Notes: generated from the sequence alone by a model not told the origin. Positions 12,601 through 24,603 are shown, counted from the stretch's first letter. The stretch is DNA of 64,000 bases from Polytrichum commune (GCA_950295325.1 OX485807.1:2174501-2238500); one strand, 5' to 3'. Program-made: numbers and translations.

Positions 12601-15600
12601 GAAGTGAGAATTGGGGGGCGAAAAGGTCAAATAAATGAACTCACAGTCTATGAAGTTGTGAAGCTGATGTAAGATCAGGGAGTGCACCATCAAACGCATT
12701 GCCAGACAAGTCCCTAAGTAGAGGTGAAAACAAATATAATCAGCAGATGTTATCACAGTTACTTTAGTGTTCTGTAAGTGTGAGGCAAACCAAAATGAGC
12801 TAAGTCAGGAAATTCAGCGACACTGAACATAAAGTGCAAAAAGAATGATATCTAACGGTATTTGAGGAATTGATGGTGATTATGCACTGAATAGCATCTG
12901 GCAGCTTAAAAGCTCATGAATTTGTCACACATGTGCAACTTTTTATGGCATGATTATCCTAGCTGTAACTTCTGGGAGCAGAATCAGGGCTGTCGTTTAG
13001 ATCCATTATCAGAGCATGGGATGGATCACATGCATAGAGCCGAATACGAGTAATCATAATTCTACTGAAGCAGGGTTCGGGAGATTTTTGAGCTCAACCA
13101 GCTAAAATCCGCCCCTTCACAACTTCTACCGGTTTTTTCAAGATTTGACCGGTTGCAAACTTGTTGCCATTAATTTGGACCGGCCAATATCCTATATTTT
13201 TTTTCAAGTGTCGGCTAAGTTCCTTTTCATTGTATTGACCACCGGCCAAAAACTTGGGCATTGATAAGTAAGCCCGTTTCCAATGTAGCAAAATTCTATC
13301 TACAAACAACATACACCATTCAACAACAACGTCCAAAGAAGATATCAACATACAACAATAATATGTAATGATATCAATATCCAACAACAATGACCAACAA
13401 GTCATTACATACAAGAAACTAAAACAATGATCAATGATTTATCCATAGCAGGAGTTGAACTTGAAATAACCCATCAACCGGTTGATGGCCATGGATTTAC
13501 TCTTCTATCATACCTAGGTCTTAAAACCTCATATTAGATTTGAGGCCACAACATGATAAAAGAGTAACCTAGCATACCATACAATATACAAATGAAATTC
13601 ATCAACTGTTCAAGTCAAAATCAACAGTATCATCTTCACCTTCAAGAGGAAAACGCCCTGAAAGGTATCTATGTGGATGTGAAAACAACCATCTAAACTT
13701 TGTAGAGTTCCTCCATAAAGCTATGGCTTCTGTTTGCACGTTACCAAGATCACCACGAAGATCTTTCATAGACACACGCATAATACATTCTAAACGCTAG
13801 CCGTCAACAATGAAATGCAATAATGAAGCAAAATCTTCGCCTATCCACCATTCACCAAATCGCTACAAGCCTATAACAAACACATAACCTAAACCCTAGA
13901 ACCAGATGATATCCGGCCCTAAATGAATCAAACCGGATGAAATCCACATGTTTCACAATTCATCCGGATAAAAATCCTCCTCCTCAAAATGATTGCCGGT
14001 TGAAATCCGTTTTTATTTTTGAAGCACCGGTTTGACATCCTCCACTTTCCCAATTCAACCGGACTTTTCACAAAACCAACCGGCCGCCATTACACTAAAT
14101 ACCGGTTCTCCCCGGACATTGTACTGAAGTTGCTGGAGCCACTAAGTAGGGGTTGATTAGGTGGCAATCGCTGTAACCTACAGAAAGGCACAAATTGTGA
14201 GCCTTACACTGACACCAAATATGGCAGAGGCTGGAGAAAGTTGCCAGTTACATTCCCAGTGAGATTGTTATTTGACAGCTTCAATGTTCGCAGCCACGTG
14301 AGATTTTTCATCAAGTGGATTGGCATTGAGCCATTTAAGAAGTTTCCACTCAAGTCCCTGGAGAGCAAAGGCACAGCCAGATCAGCACCATGAGTTATAA
14401 ATAAATTTTCTCAATATAGTGAAATATGTCAATTTATATGGCAGACTAGATTGGGCACCCCTTTGCACTTCAGGAATTGCTGGGAGGTCCAGGATCCTGC
14501 AACAATGTATGATCTTAAATTCTGGAAGAATTCGAGAGTTACATTGCTTTTCAACCCACTGAAATTAGTGTAAAACAGGTGGACGGTTAACATGACTGAT
14601 TGACACGAGTTGGTGACTTCCAAGTCACTTTCTGTCAATCGATCATGTCGAACCATCCACCTATTTTCAACGGGTGAACATCACAACACATACTAAGGGG
14701 GACAACGATCCGGGGGAGGTGGTGAAAATGTTGATTATTATAATAGCTATTTAGAGTTAAAATTACTCCTGAGTCAGGGTCAAAGACCCTGAATTAGTCT
14801 AGTGAGCTTAAGAAGGAATGAATCAACAACCAACCTATAGACAGTTTAATTTTACTATTAATTCCTTGGTAGGTGTTAGAAACCAAACTGGTTTTTGACT
14901 AATAACCTTTCACGACAAATTCACTCGACGACGACATGTGAATACTGCGCTACAAAATCAGACTGTTTTTCAAGGTGGATTACAGATTTTGAAGTAGAGT
15001 TAATTTCTTCAACTCTTCCGGTATTAGTCCTGTGAATCCATTGTCGTGCAGGTCCCTGTTTTTTAGCCATGGCCACACAAATCAAGACACTATCAGTAAT
15101 GTCAATAACTTCTGATGCATGGTATGTATGTCAGATACGCATCATTCTTGTGCCATGGAAATTATCGATACACACAAAAAGTAGAATCTACTTGGACATG
15201 AGAATGCGGTTACCAATCCGTACAGGATGTTAGCATTGGTTAGGTCTCCGAGCGCTCGAGGAAGCACTCCACTAAGCTTTGGATTTCCTGTCAGCGATCT
15301 GGACATGAGCATCCAGGGACTCGTATCAGCAGCCCATTATAAGATTCCATAGGGATGCATGCATTCAAGATTCCAAGCAGTACTGATTATCATTATACTT
15401 TAGAGTGATTAGGTTTGGAGTTGATTGAACAAGTAAACCTTGAAAACGGGCATGGAGGTGATATCACAACAAGGTATGTAATAAATCATTGAGAACTACA
15501 TATTTCATTGAGTTGATATAACAGTTGGAAGGAAGACAAAATGGATCATGGATGCCTTGCCAACTCACAATGTGACAAGGTCGCTGAGGTCCCCGATTGC

Positions 15601-16549
15601 CGGTGGCAAAGTGCCAACAATGGATGCATCACTCAGTGTCCTGTACAAGAGCATCACTCATCCCAAATGAGGATATTGTCTCAAACTTCAAATCGTCCTC
15701 AAGACGTATCCACAGTGAAACAGAATCACAGGTCCCAAAACTCATTTACATCATCCAAACTCTCCAATACCAGAACATCAACAGGAGAACCCATCCCTCT
15801 TTGCCCTCTGTTTTTATGGGTTCCGTCTTCTGCAACTTTCTAACCTCACTACAATAAGTAGTCATATTAAGTAGTGTGGATTACCACATGTAATTATGCA
15901 TTGCTGTAACTTATCAACAGAATCATCATTTATTACCAAGTTATAGTTTGTTCCTTGATGTGCATACAAAGTATTTATGTTGTGTGGTCAGAAAGTGATA
16001 ATGTTAGTAAAACATTACAACAATAAGCAACCAACACTAATAGGACATTCTAGTGTATCTTCTCCCTGCTCATTTTCTACTAAGTAGGTGCACCTATTTC
16101 GGTTTGTGATCCATTGTGCATACCGAAAAGCAAGGGTAAAGTAGGTACAAAGCATATGATAAATGGTCAGATTCTCCAACTTGTGACATAAGTAGCATGT
16201 CATTGACTTATAAGAAACTCCAACAAGTTGGACCAACCCTTTAGAGTACCTCTAAGAGCCTTACAATAGGACGTAACATGCACGCTTTGGCAGAGTCTTA
16301 CATGCCGATAATATAGACGTTCCAGCTTGGAATAGTCGAGTTAGATTGTAGTTGATCCCAGCAAAGTACACCTAGCCAAGAGTCGCTGTAGCAAGGAAAA
16401 GCAAACTGCCCACTTTCCCAGCCTGCTAAATTGATTTCGGGGTCTGGTGTACTGCCATTCCATGCTTTCCAAATTTTTTGCAGTGCTTTCACTGTCATGG
16501 CCCCAACATCCCACATTGAAACCATCAAAATGATCATGCACCACTCCAT
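4053..16549 (-). CDS. LRR receptor-like serine/threonine kinase (LRR-VIII-like), multi-exon
   Basis: A cell-surface receptor kinase. Order: signal peptide and N-terminal LRR cap, about ten LRR units, a Cys-containing juxtamembrane block (LQGNPYC), one transmembrane helix, and an intracellular Ser/Thr kinase. I chose the ATG at 16547-16549 because a hydrophobic stretch ([10 protein letters not shown]) follows it directly. An upstream in-frame ATG at 16631-16633 would put extra polar residues first. The stop is at 4053-4055. All traced exon joins keep frame, and most LRR introns are phase 2. The kinase keeps every catalytic motif, so the protein is probably functional if the two uncertain LRR exons are right. 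The ligand is unknown. The ectodomain order (LRRs, LDDNN and NNQIT blocks, GNPYC) recalls plant LRR-VIII receptors. Introns have taken up several transposons. Exon coordinates are in the next two entries. Confidence 0.85.
6745..7130. mobile_element. MITE relic of the GGSCACTTCACACTAGA family, in an RLK intron
   Basis: Begins with TTAGGGCCACTCTACACTAG. Inside are repeats of the form TTCATTTTACACTAGACCTTGAAG, similar to the MITEs at 54025-54290 and 60534-61047. A clean right terminus was not found, so the element is decayed or truncated. It lies in the intron between the transmembrane exon and the first kinase exon. Confidence 0.45.
10641..11764. mobile_element. PIF/Harbinger-like TIR element, 1.1 kb, in an RLK intron
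   Basis: Left end GGGGCAGTTTACACTATGGA and right end (reversed) GGGGCGGTTTACAGTATGGA form ~30-bp terminal inverted repeats that continue into ACCATGAAG. Both sides are flanked by TTA (10638-10640 and 11765-11767), the target-site duplication typical of PIF/Harbinger elements. No transposase is seen, so it is non-autonomous. Inside is a hairpin around 11252-11305 whose arms read about CGTTGGAAAGG. The shorter element at 55813-56366 shares the termini and internal blocks. It lies in the LRR intron between exons 11807 and 9888. Confidence 0.85.
13077..14116. mobile_element. ACCGG-rich inverted-terminus element in an RLK intron
   Basis: The ends read TTCGGGAGA on the left and, reversed, TCCGGGGAGAACCGG on the right. 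ACCGG/CCGGT motifs are dense near both ends (for example 13127-13180 and 14028-14105), as in DNA transposons with subterminal transposase-binding repeats. The 220-bp element at 17984-18203 has the related terminus GATCGGGGAGAACCGG. An internal minus-strand reading frame (13094-13414) matches nothing I know. No clear target duplication was found. It occupies almost all of the intron between the exons ending at 14118 and starting at 12713. Confidence 0.5.
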
Positions 16550-17983
16550 GTTAGTAATTGTGATGTTAGCCACAGTGAAGTAAGCGTGTGTATCAACATC
16601 CGGGCCCAAAGTAAACATGTGGTGTGCCCACACGATAAGTGTAGTTGTTCCAACCCTTTATAGTCGCCGGAGATGACAAAGAAGTATACGACATCTTAAG
16701 CCCTATAGCTCACAAGTAATACCGGCGGGATCCAAACGTACACTATGGTCCAAGTTGGTTTCCCCACATGTGGCTCGTCCATGGCAAAAAAAAAAAAAAT
16801 CAACTTTTGCGGCTTCTCGCCGCATAAGCACGGTCGTGATAATCACTCCGCGGGAATAAGCGTGCGCCCTTGACGGGCAACTGCAACCATTTACAGAGCC
16901 ACATTTTCAATGACTTAATTAGCTAAGGACTCTCCTCCCTTTTTTGCTCACTTATGACTCAGAAGCGGCCAAGCCTCCTACAAAGGAAAAAGAGTCGACT
17001 AAACATCTCTACCATTGGTAGGAATATATGTTGCAAATTAATCGCTGGTAAGGTTTTCAGACCTTGGACAACTGCTAGAATAACTATAATTAACTAGATT
17101 TTTTTCAAGACATTTTAGGGAACAATTATAGTTAACTAGTAATTTCTAAGACCAAATTCAAGAACAACTATAGTTAACTAGAAAATTTTCAAGTATTGTT
17201 ATGTATTCGAAGAAGTTTGCCTCTTGATTTGTTTCAGTTGATGGTCTTTAATATGCTCGGGCCACTGAGGATCGTTAAGAAATGTCTTTATACGATAACT
17301 CACAGTGTTGGACTCCGAAACAACCTCCACGTACACTACCATCATAATTAACACACGACTGACACTCAAACACTACAACGAAATTCCGTGAACATGATGC
17401 GCTTAACTTTAGCTAAGTAGATATTAAATCAACTAGATATACCTATAATTAACTACATTTTTTGACAAGTCAAATCGTGAATTACTATAGTTACAAGAAG
17501 CAACTAGTTAACTAATAGTTGAATTAGTTGGTTAGTTATCCAAGGTTTGAAGGTTATATGTCTGACATATTCATCAAGAGGTGAGGCCACCGGAACATCT
17601 CAAAATCAAAGGCGAGGATGTTTTCTATCCCATGATCTACACAGTAAGCAATCATGGCAGGGATATATATGTACTGGCCACTGCAATATTAAGGGGGAGG
17701 CCGATCCGATTGAGCCCCTGCATTCATTATTACTCATATACTGCAGATTCTAAACCACACATCAGACAATTGCATAGCTCACATCAATGACCCACGAGAC
17801 ATACATTTCGAAGCTCGATATGATGATCTGTTAATTTGCAAGATTCATCTGGCAACCTATAACCCTGAGTGGGGCACAGATACTACAAACTAATGGTCTC
17901 GACAAGAATGAGGTCTCCTGCTCCTCAGGATGTAACCTAAGCAAATGTAGCTCTCTCGCCACCAGCACTCGCATTCCGCCCAA
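16550..17983. promoter_or_regulatory. Region upstream of the receptor kinase
   Basis: Non-coding region 5' of the kinase gene, expected to include its promoter and 5' UTR. No TATA box can be assigned with confidence. An A13 run lies near 16787-16799. Between 17080 and 17530 the motif TAGTTAACTA or close variants occurs five times in AT-rich DNA. That could be a small repeat or a cluster of binding sites, and I cannot tell which. Confidence 0.35.
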
Positions 17984-18203
17984 TGATCGGGGAGAACCGG
18001 CAGTTAGTTACGAATGAACCAGTTGAGTTTGAGAAATAACTGGTTGAAGTTAGAGACTGCAGGAAAATTACCGATCAGTCTAGAGGAATTTATAGAATAT
18101 ACCCCAATTTAATCAAGGAAAACCGGAGGATGTCAACATGTAACCGGTTGGACTTGCAAACACTCGGATCTCAACCGATTATGCCCCAAAATCTCCCCGA
18201 TCA
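17984..18203. mobile_element. 220-bp MITE with TGATCGGGGAGA termini
   Basis: Starts TGATCGGGGAGAACCGG and ends TCTCCCCGATCA, a perfect 12-bp inverted terminal repeat. Internal AACCGGTTG and ACCAGTTGA motifs echo the subterminal repeats of the element at 13077-14116. No coding capacity and no convincing target-site duplication. Confidence 0.7.
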
Positions 18204-19828
18204 CTAATACCTATACCCGAACTTTCACCCCAAGAATTCTACCACACTCTAATTATCAAGAGCATTGGTGATCAGACCGCGTGGGACAAAATCGCAGACA
18301 TACTCAAGAATATACCTCTGAACCTTTAGTTCGATCTATCAATTCGACGATGTCATGTACACAAATTCCTCGGTCATCTGATCCAATTACTTGGAAGCTA
18401 GCGTCGATTCTGCTGAAGTATGGAAAGCTGGCATCTTTTCTACCGAGGAGAGTCAGCTGAACTTACGATTGTCAGAAATATATCCGTATGTGTCGTAGTT
18501 TGGATTTGGCGGCGCAGTAGCTTGCTGGAATGATAGTTGATCGGGGAAGAGAGCATGAACGCACAGCACGACCAGTACCAAATTTCTCACATTAACCTGC
18601 TGCGGCTTGCATACCGACCGCCCCATTCTGTACCCACTGCGGCCTTACCTACCCCCTCTCAGCCCCTTCACCAACTTCTACAATATTGCACTCCACACAA
18701 CTTCAAACATACTAGGTAGGAGGCCACTCTAACTTTAACCATGTCCATTGTGCACTAGTAACCCGAATGCCTCCTCTCCACTTGACTTTACCAAATAAAC
18801 AAAGTCTTTCCTAAAACCCGGGTAAATATCCCTCAATTTTTGGGGAGGCATCCGGCTATCCCAATGCACTTACAAGAACTTGCTCCAGAGATTCTTGAGT
18901 AGGCATTAGTTAAGTAGCTTTCACACATGTTCATGGTTTTATCTACCAAGTATTGAATGTTGGATAGATTTTTTCCCATCCGCAAATGCCTTACTACTCA
19001 TCTATCTTACCATCGGTTTTTGTTAATGGAGCTCCTCGTGTCCTCATAGCTAAGACAAAAAAACAACCAATCACAAGGACGGGAGGCGACACTTTTAAAG
19101 GTCTTATATTCTTGCCTCATGTCTAGGTACCGATGGGAGGGTCGGTGCTTAGGCTTAAAACTTCCACTTCAAAACCATGCCACATCATTTGCCAACTAGG
19201 CTCGGGACTAGATGTGTCGATGGTGTGAAGGCCGTGTTTTTAGAACCAACTTTTAGGCTTAGCTAAATTCAGGTGCGGAGGGGGCATAATTATCATTAAG
19301 TTTCCAATGATAAGTGAAGTTTCTAAGTAGTTCCCAAGTGAAAATGAATGTATTTTAGATGTACATAACATAGGTGAAAGGAATTTTAGCATGAACTACC
19401 TCTTTAATATGATATCGCATTATCGAGTGTTGTAATCGTATAAAAGAGGGAGTTTTGAACTAAAGAGTTTGGTCTCGCAAAATGTGTCATAATGTCAAGG
19501 GTGTGGTATATACGAGTGTCGTATTATCAAGGTTAGATTGTATAAGTATTTGTATCAAGCATCGTATCGCAGACCATACTAATTGAATTGGTATCATAGG
19601 GTACATTACTGTCCCGCACATCTCCATGAGGAATACCCGAAACACCATGGGCAGAAGGGAGACCCCAGAGTGACACCCGGGACTTGTGGCGCCGTTGGTG
19701 AGAGGGCCCAAGTCATCCTAGTGTGGGTGAGGGCCCCGGTAGTTGGGAACGCCTCCCACCCACGGAGACTAGGAGGCACGATGGTAAGGCCATGAGCTAT
19801 GCGTAGCTTATGACGTGTAGATTCCATA
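18204..19828. other. Non-coding interval
   Basis: No gene, RNA or clear terminal repeat recognised. Sequence is of mixed composition and only short chance reading frames are present. Confidence 0.4.
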
Positions 19829-22800
19829 ATGCTCAAGAATACCTCAATCGGAGGTGTGAGCTAGGAGTTATGACAATTTGAGTGGGGCGTTGTCCCTGGT
19901 AAAGCAGTGGCCTGGGAGTGGCTCTCGGGACTGTCAAGGTTTGAACAGGCATAACTTCCTTAATACTTGCCCGAATGGGGCAAGTGAGGAGTGCGTCGGC
20001 ATCTACGTGAAGCGTAGATGAAGATGGAGTGATTGCTTGTTAGCATCAGACATCATACAAGGAAGTTATGATGGTCTGAAGCTCCTTGGGGCTTCTAGGC
20101 CCAACGGCTAAGGGAAAATGTCTACTTGGCCCCAACTCTTGGTAGGGAGAGAAAATGTTTCTTGACGGTGGGGTAGGGGTCCCGCCAAGAATCCTAGAGG
20201 CTTATGTGGGTGAAGTGGTGTGGCCTCACCCACCCGAGGCTGAACGGCATGGCCTTCATGGACATTGGCCCAATGTGAGGTCATAGTTGCCTAGTATGGT
20301 TCAGGTTGTTGTAGTGTTGCTCCGGCAACGCGATGATCAACATAAGGGCCGGTTCACACTATGGCCAAACTTTGAGAGGAGAAGCATTTGGACCAATGAA
20401 AATGCAGAAATGTCCAAAGTCCGTCCTCTCGGCCTTCACACTAGAGGCCGAAGTCCAAAGGACGTCGCCTCCAAAAGAGCCTAGGTGGCAGCACTTTTAG
20501 GAAGCTATGGAGCCAAGAGTTCGGCCTCTCGAGCAAAGTTTGGGTCGAGCAAAATGCTCGACCCAAACTTCCGTCGAGAGGCCGAGCTTTTTTTTCAATA
20601 AAATATTCAAAATCTGACAGTGGATTATTTTAATATATTTTTTCAGCCCAAAGGCTTCTCCTCTCGACATAGTTTGGTCCAGACTAGTGACGTTTCTCCT
20701 CTCGACTTGGGCATAGTGTGAACCGGCCCTAAGATTGGACTTTCACATTTAAGAAATGGTTACCGATTTAGGGGTGAGTCTCGAGAGCAAAGTAAGAGGG
20801 TTGGTTCCGCTCTTATAAACTATAAGGTCTGGGGTAGGAGGAGCTAACCATTAGCATGGTGGAATGCGAAGGGTTAGCGCTCATAACCTTTGCTAGAAAT
20901 GAAAATGGGCAAGATTATTAAGGGGGCTAGCAAGGGTTGCGACATGTGGTATCCGAGTAGGGTTCCAATTTTTAAGCTAGCACTTTGAGGGAGACATGGC
21001 TATAAAAAATGTGGGTTATGATGGTGAGCCCATGGTTTCTAAAAGGTTGTGACGTTCAAATTGGAACAAGGATCATATGTAAGTGGATTTTGACCACACC
21101 ATTGATGTTAATGACAATGGTGGGGATGATGGTGGATTCGGTGAGGAAATGGGAGGAGTCCTTTATTGAAAGGATTCCCGCAAACCTCGAAAACTATTCG
21201 GGGGCTAGAATACCGAATGCACCCGAAAGCTCGAACGGAGGTAATGTTGGATTGAAATTCCAATCCAAAATGTTTAGAAGGTGGTGATGTTGGAATGACC
21301 TTGGTGCAAATAAAGCACCCGGGGTTTCTTAAGGCCTATGTGCACTATTCAAACGCACAAATGAAGGAGCTTTGTAAAGAAATGGACGAGCACCTAAAAT
21401 GGACGAGCTTTGTAAGAAATGCATGATGCATCATTTTAGGTGGGGTTTCAAAAGCGGGTGGTGAATACCATGTTCAGATTTCCAAAGTTTATTGAGGTCG
21501 TGGCGGGGATCATCAAAATTGCCGGGAGCATTAAAACCGATGACCCCGAGAAAAAAAATTTGGCGGTGCCTTACAACAATGGTTGTTGAGGGGAGATAGG
21601 TACCAAGCCAAATACTATTTGTACCATGGACGGAATGTTAAAAGTTGGCTTTGTGGACCAAGCCAAATCATATTGTTACCGCAGACCAAAAATTAGATGG
21701 TGGATTTGTGGCCAAGGCTAGTAGCCTTAAGCCAAAGCCAAGTTTTTTGTACATCATGGCCCGAATTGTCAACAACATGGTAATGTTTTAGACACTTTAT
21801 ATCCATCCCCTTCCCTGGTGATTGGCAACTAGACTTTTCCCAGTTGTTGCTTATGTCAACTTGTTAAATCTTCACTACAAGGTACATAGATTTGATGTTT
21901 TATCCTCTCATTTTTTAGATTATCAAGATACTATTCAACTGTACCACTTGTGAAGTTGTGGTTGCATAAAATCCTACCTATCCACTTACGTTTGGTTTGC
22001 ACCTTTGGTAGTATATTATCCATCTCCCTATCGTCACCTTACCTTTTGATCCCCTTGACTAAGTACGGAAGAAATATACAAATTTGCCAACCAAACATTT
22101 TTGCAAGCATGAAGGTGAATGGTGGGAAAAAGTTTCAAGTGGCAAGCTGTCTCTTTCCTTAAATGTTGCAACCCTCGCTAGCTCCCCTTAACTAACTTGA
22201 TTAATTTTCTTTCAATTCTAGCAAGGGTCATGAGCACTAACCCTTCGCATTCCGCCATGCAAATGATTAGCTCCACATACTGCAAACCTTATGGTTCATA
22301 AGAGGAGAACCAACCCTCCTACTTTGTTTTCGAGACTCACCCCTTAATCAATAACCAATTCTTAGATGTGGACTTTTATCCATGAAAATCCAATCTTATG
22401 TTGATCATCGCGTTGCCGGAGCAACACTATAACAACCCGAATCGTACTAGGCAACTATGCCCTTACATTGAGCCAATGCCCATGAAGGCCGTGCCGTTCG
22501 GCCTCGGGTGGGTTTGGCCACACTACCTTACCCATATAAACCTTTAGGACTTTTGGCAGGGCCCTCACCCCACCGTCAAGAAACCTTTTGTCTTTCTATT
22601 AAGAGTTAAGGCCAAGTAGATATTTTCTTTTAGCCGTTGAGGCTGGAAGCCCCTACCAGCTTCAGAACATCATAACTTCCTTGTATAAATTTTGATGCTA
22701 ACAAACAACGACTTCATTGTCATTTACACTTCACATAGATGCTGATGAATTCTCATTTGCCCTTGTGGACAAGTGTTGAGGAAGTTATGCCTGTTCATAC

Positions 22801-22923
22801 CTTGGCTGTCCCGGGAACCACTCCCAGGGAACTGTTGTACCAAGGCGTTGTCCTGGGACAACGCCCCACTCAAATGGCCATATCTCCTAGCTCACACCTC
22901 CGATTGAGGTGTTCTTGAGCATT
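19829..22923. mobile_element. Element bounded by ~0.75-kb inverted arms (MULE/foldback-like)
   Basis: Left arm about 19829-20947, right arm about 22163-22923. Read in reverse, the right arm follows the left: AATGCTCAAGAA at the outer end, then CCTCAATCGGAGGTGTGAGC, AGTGGGGCGTTGTCC, GGCATAACTTCC, CTTCGCATTC and GCTAGCRAGGGTTGC at the inner end. The left arm is longer because it holds the 384-bp MITE at 20346-20729. Long terminal inverted repeats are typical of Mutator-like or foldback elements. The 1.2-kb centre (20948-22162) has no recognisable transposase. No clear 9-bp target duplication was found, so the family is uncertain. Confidence 0.65.
20346..20729. mobile_element. 384-bp Harbinger-like MITE nested in the left arm
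   Basis: Left GGGCCGGTTCACACTATGGC and right (reversed) GGGCCGGTTCACACTATGCC form near-perfect terminal inverted repeats, flanked by TAA on both sides (20343-20345 and 20730-20732). The interior is palindromic around GGTCGAGCAAAATGCTCGACC. It is missing from the corresponding place in the right arm, so it inserted after the arms formed. Confidence 0.9.
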
Positions 22924-22927
22924 CTAC

Positions 22928-23578
22928 TTGGTGAAGCGTATGCAGCCCGGCGAAGATATGGAGAATGCCTGGATGATGTTCGACCATGTCAAACGTGTAA
23001 GACAATGGACCACAATGGCATGCCACGTGTATGACTCCACATATTGTCGTGTCATGACCATTGCAAGTTGTGACATGCAATCTGAGGACTCTGATGCCCA
23101 GATCGTTTTCTGGAAAAATCTCAATGCTGTCATGGAGAGAAATGGCGTTGTCAAGCCCAACTTCAAGGGTTTCATGGCCGACAGCGCCCAGGCCAAGTGG
23201 AATGCAGTTCGGGTCATATATGGCAACGGGAAGAAGAAGGACCGCATGGACGACCGGGAGAGAACCTGTCAGTTTTACTGGACCCAGTCTATGGTCAAAT
23301 ATACTGAGAAGTACATTCCCGAAGAATTCTGGGAGCAACACAAGAAGATGTGCCACCAATATAGGATGGCGAGGACCATGGACGAAGCGGAGAGTCTATA
23401 CCATGGGCTACGTGCATGGTGGGTGTCTGCTGGGGCAGTGACAGAGAAGGCCCTAAACAAACTAGAGTTTTGGCTTGCAATCTGGCACTACCGTTATCGC
23501 CAATGGGGAGGCTTCATGACCGGGATATGTTCTCCCAAAACATTTCATTATTTTTTCCTTCTTTTCACAGTACTCTAA
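22928..23578 (+). pseudogene. MULE-like DDE transposase fragment
   Basis: An open reading frame of 216 codons. Blocks: WTTMACHVYD, MTIASCDMQSED, FKGFMADSAQAKWNAVR, RERTCQFYWTQSM, HKKMCHQY, LRAWWVSAGA, and WLAIWHYRYRQWGG. The layout is an acidic block, then FMADxAQ, then C-x-YW, then a late WHYRYR. It resembles the DDE and C/H region of plant Mutator-like transposases and uncharacterised transposase-like proteins, but I cannot assign it exactly. The frame is open upstream to the end of the inverted arm at 22923, so the N-terminus is missing. The last ~15 codons look non-coding. It is probably the C-terminal part of a broken transposase. Confidence 0.5.
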
Positions 23579-24603
23579 TATGAAACAATTCTTCTCTATT
23601 CTCTAACTACTTCCATTATGTACTATGTGGGAGTCTGTGAGGCCAAACCACCCACCCTTAAGCGTCCTAGTCCGGGTAAGGGAATGGGGATCACATTCAT
23701 GTTCACATAATTCCCTCTTCCCATGTTTGTACAAATCCATTTCATTCCCCATCAACTCTTGCACACCAATTTATTCCATAATACGAGTACAAGCATTGAA
23801 AAATATTTTCCTATATTTATTCTTTTCCTCCTACATTAATTCACAACCCCCACACTCAAATCCTCACTAAGCTTATATCCTCATGACTATAAACTTAAAT
23901 GATATAAGTCTAAATTCTATAAGTTGAACACAACGAGCTAAGCTCTAAATGCCTCAACCCAAAAACTACTCCTAACAAGTATCAACTAACTTCAAGGCTA
24001 ATTAGTCTTGGTTCTTCACCTCGAGACCTTGCACACACCCGTGCTCCTTTCTTGCTTCCCACATACCCACACTCATAACACGTGGGGTGCCAAGGAGCAC
24101 AAAGGAAAGAGAGGATGAGAAAGGGAAGAGTGAGGGTTTATATAGTGAGTTGAGAGGGAGTAGGTGAGCACCCCCAAGGCTCAAGATAAGCCTTTTGATC
24201 CTTTGCTACTTTGTAGGCTCTCATCCTATCATTTAAGCCTTCAAGGGAGTAGGTGAGCACCCCCAAGGCTCAAGATAAACCTTTTGATCATTTCCTACCT
24301 TGTAAGCTCTCATCCTATCATTTAAGCCTTCAATTCTTAAACCAACAACATAGATCCTAATTCAAACATTTAACTTAAGGAGCCACCCTTGGTTCACCAT
24401 ACACTACGCTCACCTAACTAAGGAATTTTCTTCACACCCCTAAACTTTTAATTAACTACTCCACACGAGCCTAAGGTCTAAACATTACTTCATTCAAGCT
24501 TCACTCTTTTTATATTTTTGTGAATAATCATAAAACATCAAAACATAATTTCTAATGGTTTCGAAGAGTTAAGAATACATGTGAGTACCATTTTGGGCTC
24601 ACA
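23579..24603. repeat. Intergenic DNA with an 89-bp tandem duplication
   Basis: No gene seen. At 24158-24335 a unit starting GAGTAGGTGAGCACCCCCAA and ending TCATTTAAGCCTTCAA occurs twice with a period of 89 bp and few differences. The rest is AT-rich. Confidence 0.7.

Larger units (their letters stand above)
7436..16549 (-). other. Receptor ectodomain and transmembrane exons
   Basis: Exons inferred from GT/AG sites and phase, in coding order: 16549-16302 (signal peptide, LRR cap with GWESG and WLGVLCWD); 15640-15569 ([20 protein letters not shown]); 15298-15224 ([18 protein letters not shown]); 15055-14984 ([18 protein letters not shown]); an unresolved exon within about 14635-14470 (TNFSG, FFQNL); 14357-14208 ([23 protein letters not shown]); 14177-14118 (weak); 12713-12645 ([14 protein letters not shown]); 12416-12267 ([23 protein letters not shown]); 11890-11807 ([20 protein letters not shown]); 9888-9808 ([15 protein letters not shown]); 9352-9200 ([22 protein letters not shown]); 8532-8435 ([10 protein letters not shown]-rich); 7588-7436 (transmembrane, [11 protein letters not shown] then RSRRYR stop-transfer). 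Phase agreement across consecutive joins supports the model. The exons at 14.5 and 14.15 kb are the doubtful ones. Confidence 0.75.
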
